Shown: positions 1-8,351 of the stretch, piece by piece
Position numbering within the stretch: position 1 is the first letter of the stretch
Layout of the letters: the number at the start of each line of letters is the position of its first letter
NCBI RefSeq assembly: GCF_020443565.1
Contig: NZ_JAIZZN010000015.1
Location: 23,930 to 87,929, forward strand
DNA length: 64,000 nucleotides
Direction: 5' to 3'
Origin: Clostridium sp. CS001
Lineage (GTDB): Bacteria; Bacillota; Clostridia; Clostridiales; Clostridiaceae
Notes under the pieces: generated by a model
Databases searched by the model: none
What the model was told of the DNA's origin: nothing
What the model saw: only the letters and a program-made list of their open reading frames with translations
Made by a program: the position numbers and the translations under genes

Positions 1-1
1 T

Positions 2-115
2 ACTAAGAAATGGCCTAGTGAAGGACACACAAGAGCTTGGCCTGATGACATAAAAATGACTGAAGATATAAAAGAGCTTGTTTCAAGGAGATGGTTTGAC
101 TATGATATTAACTAA
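2..115 (+). CDS. UbiD-family decarboxylase, C-terminal end (partial)
   Basis: An open frame enters from the left edge and stops at 113-115. Its last 37 residues, rich in Trp and Asp and ending in a WFDYDIN tail, resemble the C-terminus of UbiD-family prenyl-FMN-dependent decarboxylases. The next two genes are ubiA and ubiX, which fits: UbiX makes the prenylated FMN cofactor that UbiD needs. The stop lies 14 bases inside the ubiA gene, so the genes are translationally coupled. Only the tail is visible, so the family call rests largely on the neighbours. Confidence 0.65.
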   Translation, partial: TKKWPSEGHTRAWPDDIKMTEDIKELVSRRWFDYDIN

Positions 116-971
116 AATTTTTAAAAAAACCCGCGACTATGGTATACTTGTAATGTTTTCCCACACTATTTTTTCTTTATCCTTTGCGCTTATTTCAATG
201 CTCCTTGCAAGTAATGGATTCCCCTCTCCTATTAAAGTATTTTGGATATTACTTGCCTTTATGGGTGCAAGAACCGGTGCGAATGCTATAAATAGAGTTA
301 TAGATGCCGAAATAGATGCTAGAAATCCTAGAACTTCTACGAGGCAGCTTCCACAAGGATTATTTCACAAAAAGGAAATTATACTTTTTACAGTAGTATG
401 TTTTTTAATAATGGTTATCTCAGCAGCTATGCTTAATCCATTATGCTTACTACTTTCGCCTATTGCATTATTTCTAATGATTATATATTCCTATACAAAA
501 CGATTTACTTGGGCCTGTCACTTAGTTTTAGGTATAACTTCTGCTGCTGCACCAGTTGGAGCCTGGCTTGCAGTAACTGGTAAAATCTCTTGGTTGCCTC
601 TTTTTATGGGAGCAGCAAATACCCTTTGGGTTGCAGGCTTTGATATAATATATGGTTCTCAGGATTATGACTTTGACACCATAAATGGAATTCACTCAAT
701 CCCTGCAAGATTTGGTGTAAAAAATGCACTACGTATCGCCGCTCTATTTCACGGAATGGCCTTGATTTTATTAATTGGCGTGGGGATCTTAAGTAACCAG
801 CTAGGAGTTATTTATTACATTGGATTAGTACTTATATCTATTTTATTCATAGCTGAACATAAAATGGTTTCTCCAGATAATCTAACCAATGTAAAAGTAG
901 CCTCTTACGGTATAAATCAAATTATAAGCATTGTCTTTTTAATATGTGGAGTTTTAGATGCACTAATTTAA
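102..971 (+). CDS. ubiA: UbiA-family prenyltransferase
   Basis: This is a 289-residue integral membrane prenyltransferase that attaches a polyprenyl chain to an aromatic ring in quinone synthesis. Two Asp-rich motifs are visible: NRVIDAEID at residues 64-72, which in this family binds the diphosphate through Mg2+, and YGSQDYDFD at 184-192. Several hydrophobic helices lie between and after them. An upstream in-frame ATG exists at 78, but ATG 102 follows AAGGAG at 85-90 and is preferred. It sits between a ubiD-family gene and ubiX, the MqnL-MqnP-MqnM trio of futalosine-type menaquinone synthesis. Whether this organism makes menaquinone cannot be judged, because no mqnA-mqnE gene is in view. Confidence 0.9.
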   Translation: MILTKIFKKTRDYGILVMFSHTIFSLSFALISMLLASNGFPSPIKVFWILLAFMGARTGANAINRVIDAEIDARNPRTSTRQLPQGLFHKKEIILFTVVCFLIMVISAAMLNPLCLLLSPIALFLMIIYSYTKRFTWACHLVLGITSAAAPVGAWLAVTGKISWLPLFMGAANTLWVAGFDIIYGSQDYDFDTINGIHSIPARFGVKNALRIAALFHGMALILLIGVGILSNQLGVIYYIGLVLISILFIAEHKMVSPDNLTNVKVASYGINQIISIVFLICGVLDALI

Positions 972-992
972 GAAACCCAAGGGAGATTGTAT

Positions 993-1568
993 ATGAAGAA
1001 AATAGTTGTTGGAATTACAGGTGCCAGCGGAAGTATATATTCAGTAAGGCTCGTTGAGGAGCTTTTAAAAAAAGGAATTTTTGTTCATATCATATGTACT
1101 GATAACGGTAAGAAGGTTATGAAATTTGAAACCGATCTAGATATTGATGAATGGATAAAAGAATTAGGAATGAAATATAATCACGTTAAGCTTGAAGATA
1201 TAAATAATCTCTTTTCTGGCATTGCCAGCGGTTCCTTTAAATTTGATGCTATGATTATACTACCTTGCTCTATGGGAACTCTAGCTGAAATAAGTAATGG
1301 ATTATCTAAAAATTTATTATGCAGAGCAGCTGATGTTGCCTTAAAAGAAAATAGAAAGCTCATCATCGTTCCTAGAGAAACACCACTAAATGCGATACAT
1401 CTTGATAATATGCTTAAACTGTCAAAGCTTGGTGTAATCATGCTCCCTGCCATGCCGGGATTTTATCACAAGCCTGAAAGCATGGCAGATTTGATTAATT
1501 TTGTGGTTGGAAAGATATTAGATTCTCTTTCCATAGAAAATAACTTATTTAAAAAATGGGAAGGTTAA
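993..1568 (+). CDS. ubiX: UbiX flavin prenyltransferase
   Basis: This is a 191-residue flavoprotein that transfers a dimethylallyl group onto FMN to make the cofactor of UbiD-type decarboxylases. The N-terminal GITGASGSIYSVRL segment is the typical FMN/phosphate-binding start of UbiX. The central GSFKFDAMIILPCSMGTLAEI and the RETPLN segment are also family hallmarks. A TTG six bases upstream is in frame, but ATG 993 has AAGGGAG at 979-985 with good spacing. The gene follows ubiA by 21 bases and is clearly in the same operon. Confidence 0.93.
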   Translation: MKKIVVGITGASGSIYSVRLVEELLKKGIFVHIICTDNGKKVMKFETDLDIDEWIKELGMKYNHVKLEDINNLFSGIASGSFKFDAMIILPCSMGTLAEISNGLSKNLLCRAADVALKENRKLIIVPRETPLNAIHLDNMLKLSKLGVIMLPAMPGFYHKPESMADLINFVVGKILDSLSIENNLFKKWEG

Positions 1569-1580
1569 ATCCCTAAATGG

Positions 1581-1648
1581 GCTTTGACGACTAGTTTTCA
1601 AGCGGAACCGAGTAGGTTAAACTACCACCTGTTCCGATTAAAAGGAGG
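1581..1648 (+). promoter_or_regulatory. structured leader before the ABC importer genes
   Basis: Two adjacent hairpins can be drawn in the gap between ubiX and the binding-protein gene. The first pairs GCTTTGA (1581-1587) with TCAAGC (1598-1603). The second pairs CGGAAC (1603-1608) with GTTCCG (1631-1636) and contains an inner GTAG/CTAC stem (1612-1615 with 1622-1625). The Shine-Dalgarno AAGGAGG at 1642-1648 follows at once. There is no T-run, so it is not a standard terminator. It does not match a riboswitch class that I can recognise by eye; translational control or mRNA processing are possible. Confidence 0.4.
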
Positions 1649-1654
1649 AAAAAA

Positions 1655-2605
1655 ATGAATAAACTAAAAAAAATATTATCAATAATTACTGCCACTTCAC
1701 TTGTGCTATCCTTAACTGCTTGCTCGCCTAAAAATGAAGCTGCACCGGTTTCGAAGCAAACATTGAATTTTGGAGCAATGTCTTCTATAGATGCAGTACC
1801 AATTGTAATTGCAAACGAAAAAGGATTTTTCAAAAAAGAAGATTTAGAAGTCAATTTACAAACATTCAAAAACTCAAAGGATAGAGATGCAGCTTTTCTA
1901 GGTAGAAATCTAGATGGGATAATTGGTGATGAAGTAGCCATTTCTCTTTATCAAAATGCAGATTTTAATGTAAAAATAACTGGAGTAACCGACGGTGATT
2001 TTATGCTAATAGCAAATTCTAAATCAGGAATAAAATCTATAAGTGATATTAAAGGTAAAAGTGTAGCCATATCAGAGAAAACTGCTATTGAATACACTCT
2101 AGATAAAGTATTAGAAAAAAATTCTCTAGAACCTAAAGATGTCAAAAAATCTGTAGTTCCTGCTATCCCTACCAGACTTGAAATGTTAAGAAATAATAAT
2201 GTTGATGCAGCATTGCTTCCAGAACCCTTTGCAACCCTTGCAATAAAAGATGGAGGAATACTTCTTGGAAGTGCCAGTAATCTAGCTACATATCCTTCAG
2301 TGACAGCTTTTACTCAAAAAGCAATAGAGAGTAAAAGCACTGAAATTAAGGCATTTTATAAGGCTTACAATGAAGCTGTAGATTATATAAACAGTACACA
2401 AATTTCAGAATATGAAGATACAATTATAAAAACTGTTGGCTATCCTGAGGATATGAAAGGCAAAATCACCTTACCTAAATTTAGAAAAAATGCCCTTCCA
2501 TCAGAAGCTGAAGTTAAGTCAGCTATTGATTGGACTGTTAAGAATGGACTTGTTAAGAAAACACTAAACCCTAAAGATTTAATGAGTGATATAGGGACTA
2601 AATAA
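1655..2605 (+). CDS. ABC importer substrate-binding lipoprotein (NMT1/SsuA-like)
   Basis: This is a 316-residue lipoprotein with a signal sequence and a lipobox LTAC whose Cys is residue 23, so it should be anchored outside the membrane. The mature part resembles the NMT1/SsuA/TauA group of binding proteins that take up small organic compounds such as sulfonates, taurine or pyrimidine precursors: it has the ANEKGFF and SDIKGKSVAIS segments and the LLPEPFATLA segment. An ATPase and a permease of the same transporter class follow. The substrate is unknown. Its place directly behind ubiA and ubiX suggests an aromatic or quinone-related compound, which is only inference. Confidence 0.85.
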   Translation: MNKLKKILSIITATSLVLSLTACSPKNEAAPVSKQTLNFGAMSSIDAVPIVIANEKGFFKKEDLEVNLQTFKNSKDRDAAFLGRNLDGIIGDEVAISLYQNADFNVKITGVTDGDFMLIANSKSGIKSISDIKGKSVAISEKTAIEYTLDKVLEKNSLEPKDVKKSVVPAIPTRLEMLRNNNVDAALLPEPFATLAIKDGGILLGSASNLATYPSVTAFTQKAIESKSTEIKAFYKAYNEAVDYINSTQISEYEDTIIKTVGYPEDMKGKITLPKFRKNALPSEAEVKSAIDWTVKNGLVKKTLNPKDLMSDIGTK

Positions 2606-2666
2606 TTTTTGAAGGCTTAATGATTAATAAGTATTAAGCCTATAAATGGAATTCAGGGGGAATCCT

Positions 2667-3422
2667 ATGCTTGAGATAAAAAATCTTTCTGTTAGTTATA
2701 AATCTGAAAAAAGGCTAATAAATGCCCTAGGACCTGTAAGTATGCAAATTGAATCAGGGGATATTTACGCAATTATAGGACCTTCAGGCTGTGGTAAATC
2801 TACTCTACTAAATGTGCTCAGTGGAATCTTAAAAGACTATGTAGGGCAAGTACAACTTGATAGTGAAGTATTAACTCCAAAAAAACATAACATTGGCTTT
2901 ATACCTCAAAATTTTGGGCTGCTCCCTTGGAAAAATGTTCAGAAAAACTGTACCCTCTCTCTTAAGATAAAAGGAAAAGTTTTAGATAGTTCAATTAATG
3001 AAAAAATTGACTACATGCAAAACAAATTAAATATCCATACATTAAAGGATAGATATCCTAATGAGTTAAGCGGTGGGCAAAAGCAAAGAGTTTCCATTGC
3101 CAGAGCCTTTATAATGAATCCTGATTTACTTTTAATGGACGAGCCCTTCTCTGCTTTAGATGCATTAACAAGAGAAGAAGCTCAAGAGCTTTTCATCGAT
3201 ATATGGAATCAGTATAAAACTACCACAATATTAGTAACTCACAGCATTGAAGAAGCCATATATATGGGAAAAAAGATCGTAATAATGTCCCACTGCCCAG
3301 GTACCATAGTTAAAGTAATTGATAATCCTCTATTTAATACTGAAAACTTAAGGCAAAATGAAGAATATCTAAGATTATCTTCATATATTAGATCTATAAT
3401 AAAAAAGGGATGGAAAATATGA
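2667..3422 (+). CDS. ABC importer ATPase (SsuB/TauB type)
   Basis: This 251-residue nucleotide-binding subunit has Walker A GPSGCGKST at residues 38-46, the Q-loop region PQNFGLLPW, signature LSGGQKQR, Walker B LLLMDEP and the H-loop THS. The LPW after the Q-loop is typical of the nitrate/sulfonate/taurine group. An earlier ATG at 2646 is in frame, but AGGGGG at 2655-2660 points to ATG 2667. The coding end overlaps the permease start, so ATPase and permease are coupled. Confidence 0.9.
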   Translation: MLEIKNLSVSYKSEKRLINALGPVSMQIESGDIYAIIGPSGCGKSTLLNVLSGILKDYVGQVQLDSEVLTPKKHNIGFIPQNFGLLPWKNVQKNCTLSLKIKGKVLDSSINEKIDYMQNKLNIHTLKDRYPNELSGGQKQRVSIARAFIMNPDLLLMDEPFSALDALTREEAQELFIDIWNQYKTTTILVTHSIEEAIYMGKKIVIMSHCPGTIVKVIDNPLFNTENLRQNEEYLRLSSYIRSIIKKGWKI

Positions 3423-4162
3423 AGGCGTTTAAAAAAATCAATATTTTTATACAAGGCTTTGTAACATTTAATATTTTGTGGTACATTTTTGCAGTGATTG
3501 TTAATATGCGAGTACTTCCAAAGCCTACTGACGTATATTTGAACATGAGCAATTTATATGGCGAGAAACTTTATATACATGTTTTAGTAAGTCTCTATAG
3601 AGTGGCCAGTGGACTTAGCATATCTCTAATTTTAGGAGTTTCTATAGGTCTCCTTATGGCCTATTCAAGAGTATGGAATAAAATATTAAATCCATTAGTT
3701 TACTTTACCTATCCTATTCCAAAAACAGCATTACTACCAGTAATAATGCTACTATTCGGACTAGGAGATAAATCAAAAATTATTATTATTGTATCAATAC
3801 TTGTATTTCAAATTATTGTATCAGTAAGAGATTCAGTGCTTAATATTCCATCTGAAACTTATAATCCAATAAAAAGTCTTGGTGCTTCGAAGCCTCAAAT
3901 ATTCATACACATAACTTTACCTGCTATTTTACCGGAACTTCTTACTACCTTAAGACTATCAATAGGGACTGCTCTATCAATACTATTTTTTACTGAAGGT
4001 TATGGCACTCAATATGGAATAGGCTATTATATCCTCGATGCATGGAGTAGAATTGACTATACCGGAATGTATGCAGGAATTATAATTTTAAGCCTTTTGG
4101 GTTTTGTTCTATTTATTTTAATAGATATCCTTGAAGAGACTGTGTGTAGATGGAAAGCTTAA
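3419..4162 (+). CDS. ABC importer permease (SsuC/TauC type)
   Basis: This is a membrane permease of about 247 residues with six predicted helices. It carries the cytoplasmic EAA-like loop around SLGASKPQIFIHITLPAILPEL, which docks onto the ATPase. ATG 3419 overlaps the end of the ATPase gene and has AAAAAGGGA upstream at workable spacing; ATG 3410 is also possible and would add three residues. It completes the importer with the lipoprotein and ATPase upstream. A hairpin at 4184-4212 closes the unit. Confidence 0.9.
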   Translation: MKAFKKINIFIQGFVTFNILWYIFAVIVNMRVLPKPTDVYLNMSNLYGEKLYIHVLVSLYRVASGLSISLILGVSIGLLMAYSRVWNKILNPLVYFTYPIPKTALLPVIMLLFGLGDKSKIIIIVSILVFQIIVSVRDSVLNIPSETYNPIKSLGASKPQIFIHITLPAILPELLTTLRLSIGTALSILFFTEGYGTQYGIGYYILDAWSRIDYTGMYAGIIILSLLGFVLFILIDILEETVCRWKA

Positions 4163-4183
4163 TAATCTGTTTTTAATACTTAT

Positions 4184-4212
4184 AAAGCATATTGAAATTA
4201 TCAATATGCTTT
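4184..4212. terminator. hairpin between convergent genes
   Basis: A perfect 12-bp stem pairs AAAGCATATTGA (4184-4195) with TCAATATGCTTT (4201-4212) around a 5-base loop. It lies between the importer operon and rlmH, which converge. The T-runs are broken, so termination strength is uncertain. Confidence 0.6.
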
Positions 4213-4251
4213 ACTTATTTCTATTTATACTAGCACCAATAAGCTCTATAT

Positions 4252-4731
4252 TTACTTATGGTATGGTTCCCCGCTTATTATCCTAAACCCTCTATAAACC
4301 TGTTCCAGCAGCATCACTCTAAATAATTGATGTGGAAATGTCATCTTTGAAAAGCACAGTTTATAATTAGACCTCTCTAAAACTGCCTTAGATAAACCCA
4401 ATGACCCACCAATTACAAATGCTATGTTACTCTCACCCTTTATTCCCAAATCCCTTATGTAATTTGATAACTCCTCTGAGGATAACATGTTACCCTTGAG
4501 TTCTAGCGCAATTACAAACATATTATCTTTTATGTTCTTTAAGATTGTCTCCCCTTCTTTTTCTTTTATTATAAGTTCTTCTTTTTCAGAAGCATTATCT
4601 GGAGTTTTCTCATCGCCGAGTTCTACTATATTAAGCTTGCAATATCTAGATAGTCTTTTCGTATATTCATCTATAGCGCTTTTTAAGTATTTCTCTTTTA
4701 TTTTTCCTACGCAAATTATAGTTATGTTCAT
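4252..4731 (-). CDS. rlmH: 23S rRNA pseudouridine-1915 N3-methyltransferase RlmH
   Basis: This is a 159-residue SPOUT-family methyltransferase that methylates pseudouridine 1915 of 23S rRNA in the assembled ribosome. The start MNITIICVGKIKEKYL, the SAM-binding FVIGGSLGLS knot segment and the conserved end YRGFRIISGEPYHK match the family along the full length. A longer frame from 4773 exists, but the start at 4731 has AAAGGAG seven bases upstream and matches the usual protein length. Confidence 0.95.
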   Translation of the reverse strand: MNITIICVGKIKEKYLKSAIDEYTKRLSRYCKLNIVELGDEKTPDNASEKEELIIKEKEGETILKNIKDNMFVIALELKGNMLSSEELSNYIRDLGIKGESNIAFVIGGSLGLSKAVLERSNYKLCFSKMTFPHQLFRVMLLEQVYRGFRIISGEPYHK

Positions 4732-4795
4732 TGCAATTCTCCTTTGATTCAGTCTTATTGTGATATTATACATATAATATCGTATTTATAAACTA

Positions 4796-4829
4796 AAAAC
4801 AAATAACATGGAGTAAAACCCCATGTTAT
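4796..4829 (-). terminator. terminator of the ABC-2 exporter operon
   Basis: ATAACATGG and CCATGTTAT (4803-4811 and 4821-4829) form a 9-bp stem. On the minus strand it is followed by a T-rich run (TTGTTTTT), which fits an intrinsic terminator for the exporter genes that end at 4855. Confidence 0.75.
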
Positions 4830-4854
4830 ATTTATCAAACCCTTAATATTATTA

Positions 4855-5652
4855 CTATATGCTCATATCTCTTTTATTATAAAATGTGTACGTGATCTTT
4901 AGCATAGCCGAAATGATTATAACTGATAATACTACAAAGCTCAATTGAAAACCAACCCCAGACATTAAGTCTTTAGCCTCATAATATTTAAATAGTGTAA
5001 TATATTTAAGACCTTCAAGTTTGCTATTTATGTCTATTGCTACAGACATTATAAATGAAATTAAGAGCACCGCTGTACCTATTGCTGTGGCCATTTTTGG
5101 GTTCTTTACAACAGCTGCTATAGCTGTGCCAATAAGCATAAACATAATCTGCAATATAAACATTCCAAGCATTAATATGACTATATCACCACCTACTTCC
5201 TCCCCTTTGCCTAACTTCCCCACTACAATAATTGAGGAAACCAAAGTAATAATATTAAATACTATTATATTTGCAAGACCTGCCAATAGTTTTGATGTTA
5301 TGACCTTATTTCTTGAAATAGGTTTAACTAATAGAAACTCTACAGTTTTATCACGTTCTTCTTTTGAAATTATATCAGCACCAAGCATAACTGCATGGGT
5401 TGTTGCCATAAGGACTAAGTAAAAGAAGATCATTCCGTAAAAACCACTGGCTTTTGAGAAATCAAAAGTACCAATACCCATAATAGCTTTCATAGATTTA
5501 GGCATTTCAGCAAATAAATCAGTCATAGATTGACTTCCCGATGATAATCCAACATACTTGCCCATTCCAGCACCAACCATAAATAGTATGCTAAATGCCC
5601 ATATAATAAGACTTTTTCTATGCGCCTTCATCTCTACCATAAATATATTCAT
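4855..5652 (-). CDS. ABC-2 type transporter permease (first of two paralogues)
   Basis: This 265-residue protein has about six hydrophobic helices and begins MNIFMVEMKAHRKSLIIWAF, a start shared almost word for word with its upstream neighbour. Both carry the segment SKEERDKTVEFLLVKPISRNKVITSKLL, typical of ABC-2 permeases whose N-terminal loop binds the ATPase. It is the last gene of a TetR-ATPase-permease-permease operon, so the two permeases probably form a heterodimer. The substrate is unknown; drug or peptide export is common for such operons. Confidence 0.85.
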   Translation of the reverse strand: MNIFMVEMKAHRKSLIIWAFSILFMVGAGMGKYVGLSSGSQSMTDLFAEMPKSMKAIMGIGTFDFSKASGFYGMIFFYLVLMATTHAVMLGADIISKEERDKTVEFLLVKPISRNKVITSKLLAGLANIIVFNIITLVSSIIVVGKLGKGEEVGGDIVILMLGMFILQIMFMLIGTAIAAVVKNPKMATAIGTAVLLISFIMSVAIDINSKLEGLKYITLFKYYEAKDLMSGVGFQLSFVVLSVIIISAMLKITYTFYNKRDMSI

Positions 5653-5742
5653 AAATAAACCTCCTTATTTCCCGAGAAATTACTAATTGTAAGATTTAAA
5701 TTATAACCTCTATGTTTCAATATTAACTACTTCTAAACAATC

Positions 5743-6540
5743 TTAAACAGCATGAATGTCCTTTTTACAATACACATAATAACTAGCTGTAATTGCCACA
5801 ATAATAAATGCTATTTCTATTATAATAAATGGCGCTTCATAACTAGAGTTTTTTATAATATAGTTTGTATCAAAATACTTAAAGGGAGTAATATAACGCA
5901 CTGCTTTATCTCCTATAACAGATCCAAGCATTGAAACAATGAAAAACCCAAATACAGTGCCAAGGGAAGTAGGTAATACTGATTTAATCTTGTGGGATAA
6001 AACAGAAACTAAAACTCCGAGTGTAAGAAATATAAGTTGAATGAAAAACAATGTAATAGAAACCATAAAAAATATCTTATAACTATAATCTTCTACCTTT
6101 ACAGTTGATGCCATAATGCTTGCAACCGTTAAGTAGATTACATTTGTAATTACCAATGAGGTTACCGCTGCCAAAAGCTTTGATGTTATAATCTGTGCAC
6201 GAGTAACTGGTTTTGTTAAAAGGAAATCTGCGGTTTTTTCCCGAACTTCCTTTGATAAAATAGAGGTACCCAGGTTCATAGCCTGAATGGCTCCACACAG
6301 AGTTATATATAAAAATGTATAGGAGTAAAACCCTATCATAGAAGACATACTGTCGACGGAGAGTCCAAATGCTTTTCTCACTGGCTCTGGAAATCCTTCC
6401 ATTAACTTTTTAAATGCATCCGCTTCTTTAGCAAAGGATGGATATATTGACAAGAAAAGAGCAATAATAGCAACTAAAGAGCACGTCCATATGATAGTGG
6501 ATTTTCTATAAGCTTTCATTTCGTGTAGAAACATATTCAT
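5743..6540 (-). CDS. ABC-2 type transporter permease (second paralogue)
   Basis: This 265-residue membrane protein is the same length as, and clearly paralogous to, the gene after it. It has the matching start MNMFLHEMKAYRKSTIIW and a matching SKEVREKTADFLLTKPVTRAQIITSKLL segment. The pair most likely arose by duplication. Its start lies six bases after the end of the ATPase gene, so expression is linked. Confidence 0.85.
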   Translation of the reverse strand: MNMFLHEMKAYRKSTIIWTCSLVAIIALFLSIYPSFAKEADAFKKLMEGFPEPVRKAFGLSVDSMSSMIGFYSYTFLYITLCGAIQAMNLGTSILSKEVREKTADFLLTKPVTRAQIITSKLLAAVTSLVITNVIYLTVASIMASTVKVEDYSYKIFFMVSITLFFIQLIFLTLGVLVSVLSHKIKSVLPTSLGTVFGFFIVSMLGSVIGDKAVRYITPFKYFDTNYIIKNSSYEAPFIIIEIAFIIVAITASYYVYCKKDIHAV

Positions 6541-6545
6541 AGCTA

Positions 6546-7430
6546 TTAGTCCTCCTTTTCATAGTAATGCATAAAGATCTCTTCAAGATCTGGCTCTTCA
6601 ATCCAAAGATTAGCTATTTCTATTTCGGAAATCTTTTTCATAATTAAGTTAATATCGCCCCTAAATAAAAAGCTTATTGTGCTATCTTTTATTTCTAAAG
6701 CACTAACTCCACTGAGGTTAAAATAATTATCCTCTATTTTTGATTTTATCTCTATTTTAAACTTTTTATGGTTATTTTCTTGCAAGGTACTTATCTTTTC
6801 AACCTTTATTATTTTTCCCTCTTTAATAATAGCAACACGATTACATAATCTTTGAACCTCGCCTAGAATATGAGAAGATAGCAATATTGTTGCACCCTTT
6901 TTATTCTCCTCTTCAAGCAAGTCAAAAAACTTTTGCTGCATAAGTGGGTCAAGTCCGCTAGTAGGTTCATCTAGTATAATAAGTTTAGGCTCATGTAGTA
7001 ATCCTTGGACAATACCAACTTTCTTTTTATTACCAAAGGATAAATCATCAATTTTTTTATTAAGATCAAGGTCCATTATCTCTGCCAGTTCAGTAATTCT
7101 CTTGCTACAGTCTTTTTTGTAAAAGCTAGCTGAATACTTAAGTAAGTCAATAACCTTCATATTATCATAATAAAAAACTTCCGATGGTAGATATCCTATT
7201 TCTTTTTTTATCTCAGGACCAAATTCAATGCAGTCCTTACCAAAAATTGTAGCGCTACCGGACGTGGGATAAATAAGTGATAATAATGTCCTTATAGTCG
7301 TCGATTTCCCTGCACCATTTGGTCCGATAAATCCGAAAATTTCTCCCTCGTAAACATTGAAACTCACATCTGTAATTCCTCTTGCCTTGCCATAATTTTT
7401 AGTCAGATTTTTGATTTCAATAACATTCAT
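6546..7430 (-). CDS. ABC exporter ATPase
   Basis: This 294-residue ATPase of the CcmA/BcrA type powers the two ABC-2 permeases downstream. It has Walker A GPNGAGKST at residues 36-44, a shortened signature LSFGNKKKVG, Walker B LIILDEPTSGLDP and the switch His in LLSSHIL. A C-terminal extension of about 80 residues follows the ATPase core, as in antibiotic-resistance exporters. The signature has FGNK where LSGGQ is usual, a common variant in this group. Confidence 0.9.
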   Translation of the reverse strand: MNVIEIKNLTKNYGKARGITDVSFNVYEGEIFGFIGPNGAGKSTTIRTLLSLIYPTSGSATIFGKDCIEFGPEIKKEIGYLPSEVFYYDNMKVIDLLKYSASFYKKDCSKRITELAEIMDLDLNKKIDDLSFGNKKKVGIVQGLLHEPKLIILDEPTSGLDPLMQQKFFDLLEEENKKGATILLSSHILGEVQRLCNRVAIIKEGKIIKVEKISTLQENNHKKFKIEIKSKIEDNYFNLSGVSALEIKDSTISFLFRGDINLIMKKISEIEIANLWIEEPDLEEIFMHYYEKED

Positions 7431-7488
7431 TTTTAAATCCTCCTTGTAATTCTTTATGTTTAATTAAAATATATGTGTCACCTTAATA

Positions 7489-8112
7489 TTATTTATAGAA
7501 AGAAGTTTTAAATATATCTAAATAAGCATCCATTTCTGCAAACAATTTTTCATAGTCAAGCCCTTTAGAACCCGGTGCTCTTCCCTTTTCTAATTCACTT
7601 GTTCCAAACCCATCAAGTGTCCACATTATAATATTCATAGACTTACTTACATCTAATCCATCACGAAACTTGGATACATCAATATTATTAAATATTTTAC
7701 TGTAATTACTCTCAATAAGGGTTTTCTTTCTTTGTTCTATTTCACTTTTTACCTCATTACATTCTTCTGCTATTGCCACTTCAAAGAATTTAAAAATCAT
7801 TGAGTATTTATGACCAAGCTCCAGTTTAAAGGATGCTATTTGACGAAGTTTAATAAATAGATCTGTTTCATCTGTATCAACCTTTATAAAGAATTCATTC
7901 ATGCAAAGTTCTATAAAATGATCATATGCAAATAGAAAAAGATTCTTCTTATTTTTGAAATAGTGAAATAAAATCCCTTTTGATATTTCTGCTTCTTTTA
8001 CAATTTCATTTGTTGATGCCTTCTCAAAACCTTTATCTGCAAACTCTTTAATAGTTGCACTTAATATCTTCTCCTGTTTTTCTGGGTTTAAGTTTAAAAA
8101 CTTTGAAAACAA
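7489..8112 (-). CDS. TetR/AcrR-family repressor of the ABC-2 exporter
   Basis: This 207-residue protein has an N-terminal TetR helix-turn-helix (residues about 8-55, with the FADKGFEKASTNEIVKEAEISKGILFHYFKNK pattern) and a divergent helical ligand domain. It is the first gene of the exporter operon. A 19-bp perfect palindrome upstream, placed between the promoter elements, is very likely its own operator. A hydrophobic or toxic ligand that is also the export substrate would induce the operon; that is inferred from the family. Confidence 0.9.
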   Translation of the reverse strand: MFSKFLNLNPEKQEKILSATIKEFADKGFEKASTNEIVKEAEISKGILFHYFKNKKNLFLFAYDHFIELCMNEFFIKVDTDETDLFIKLRQIASFKLELGHKYSMIFKFFEVAIAEECNEVKSEIEQRKKTLIESNYSKIFNNIDVSKFRDGLDVSKSMNIIMWTLDGFGTSELEKGRAPGSKGLDYEKLFAEMDAYLDIFKTSFYK

Positions 8113-8173
8113 ATCACCCTCCCCTTTCGCAAGCTATAGATGTTCTATAGATATTACAATATATGCTAATATC

Positions 8174-8203
8174 ATTTTAGCATCATTGACCACTGTGGTC
8201 AAT
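8174..8203 (-). promoter_or_regulatory. promoter with overlapping TetR operator
   Basis: On the minus strand TTGACC (8202-8197), a 17-base spacer and TAAAAT (8179-8174) form a good sigma-A promoter for the TetR operon. A perfect 19-bp palindrome ATTGACCACTGTGGTCAAT occupies 8185-8203, covering the -35 and half of the spacer. A repressor bound there would block RNA polymerase, which fits autoregulation by the TetR protein. Confidence 0.8.
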
Positions 8204-8303
8204 AGTCTTTTTATATGTTTTTTTCTAATCAATGTCTTACACAATCTTTAACATACTGCACCTACATTATTATATTCCGAACATATCCAATAAAACTCAA
8301 AAT

Positions 8304-8332
8304 TAAAAAAACCTCGCACAAAGTGCAAGGTT
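8304..8332 (-). terminator. terminator of the SEC-C protein gene
   Basis: AACCTCGCAC (8310-8319) pairs with GTGCAAGGTT (8323-8332) with a wobble pair, and on the minus strand a run of T follows. It lies just after the end of the SEC-C gene at 8352. Confidence 0.8.
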
Positions 8333-8351
8333 TCTTTATAATCTTATGTAA

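Noticed and set aside
1581..1648. Calling the leader a known riboswitch (TPP, ZTP, guanidine, preQ1)
   Set aside because: The conserved bases of those classes are absent on reading; it is listed only as a structured leader.
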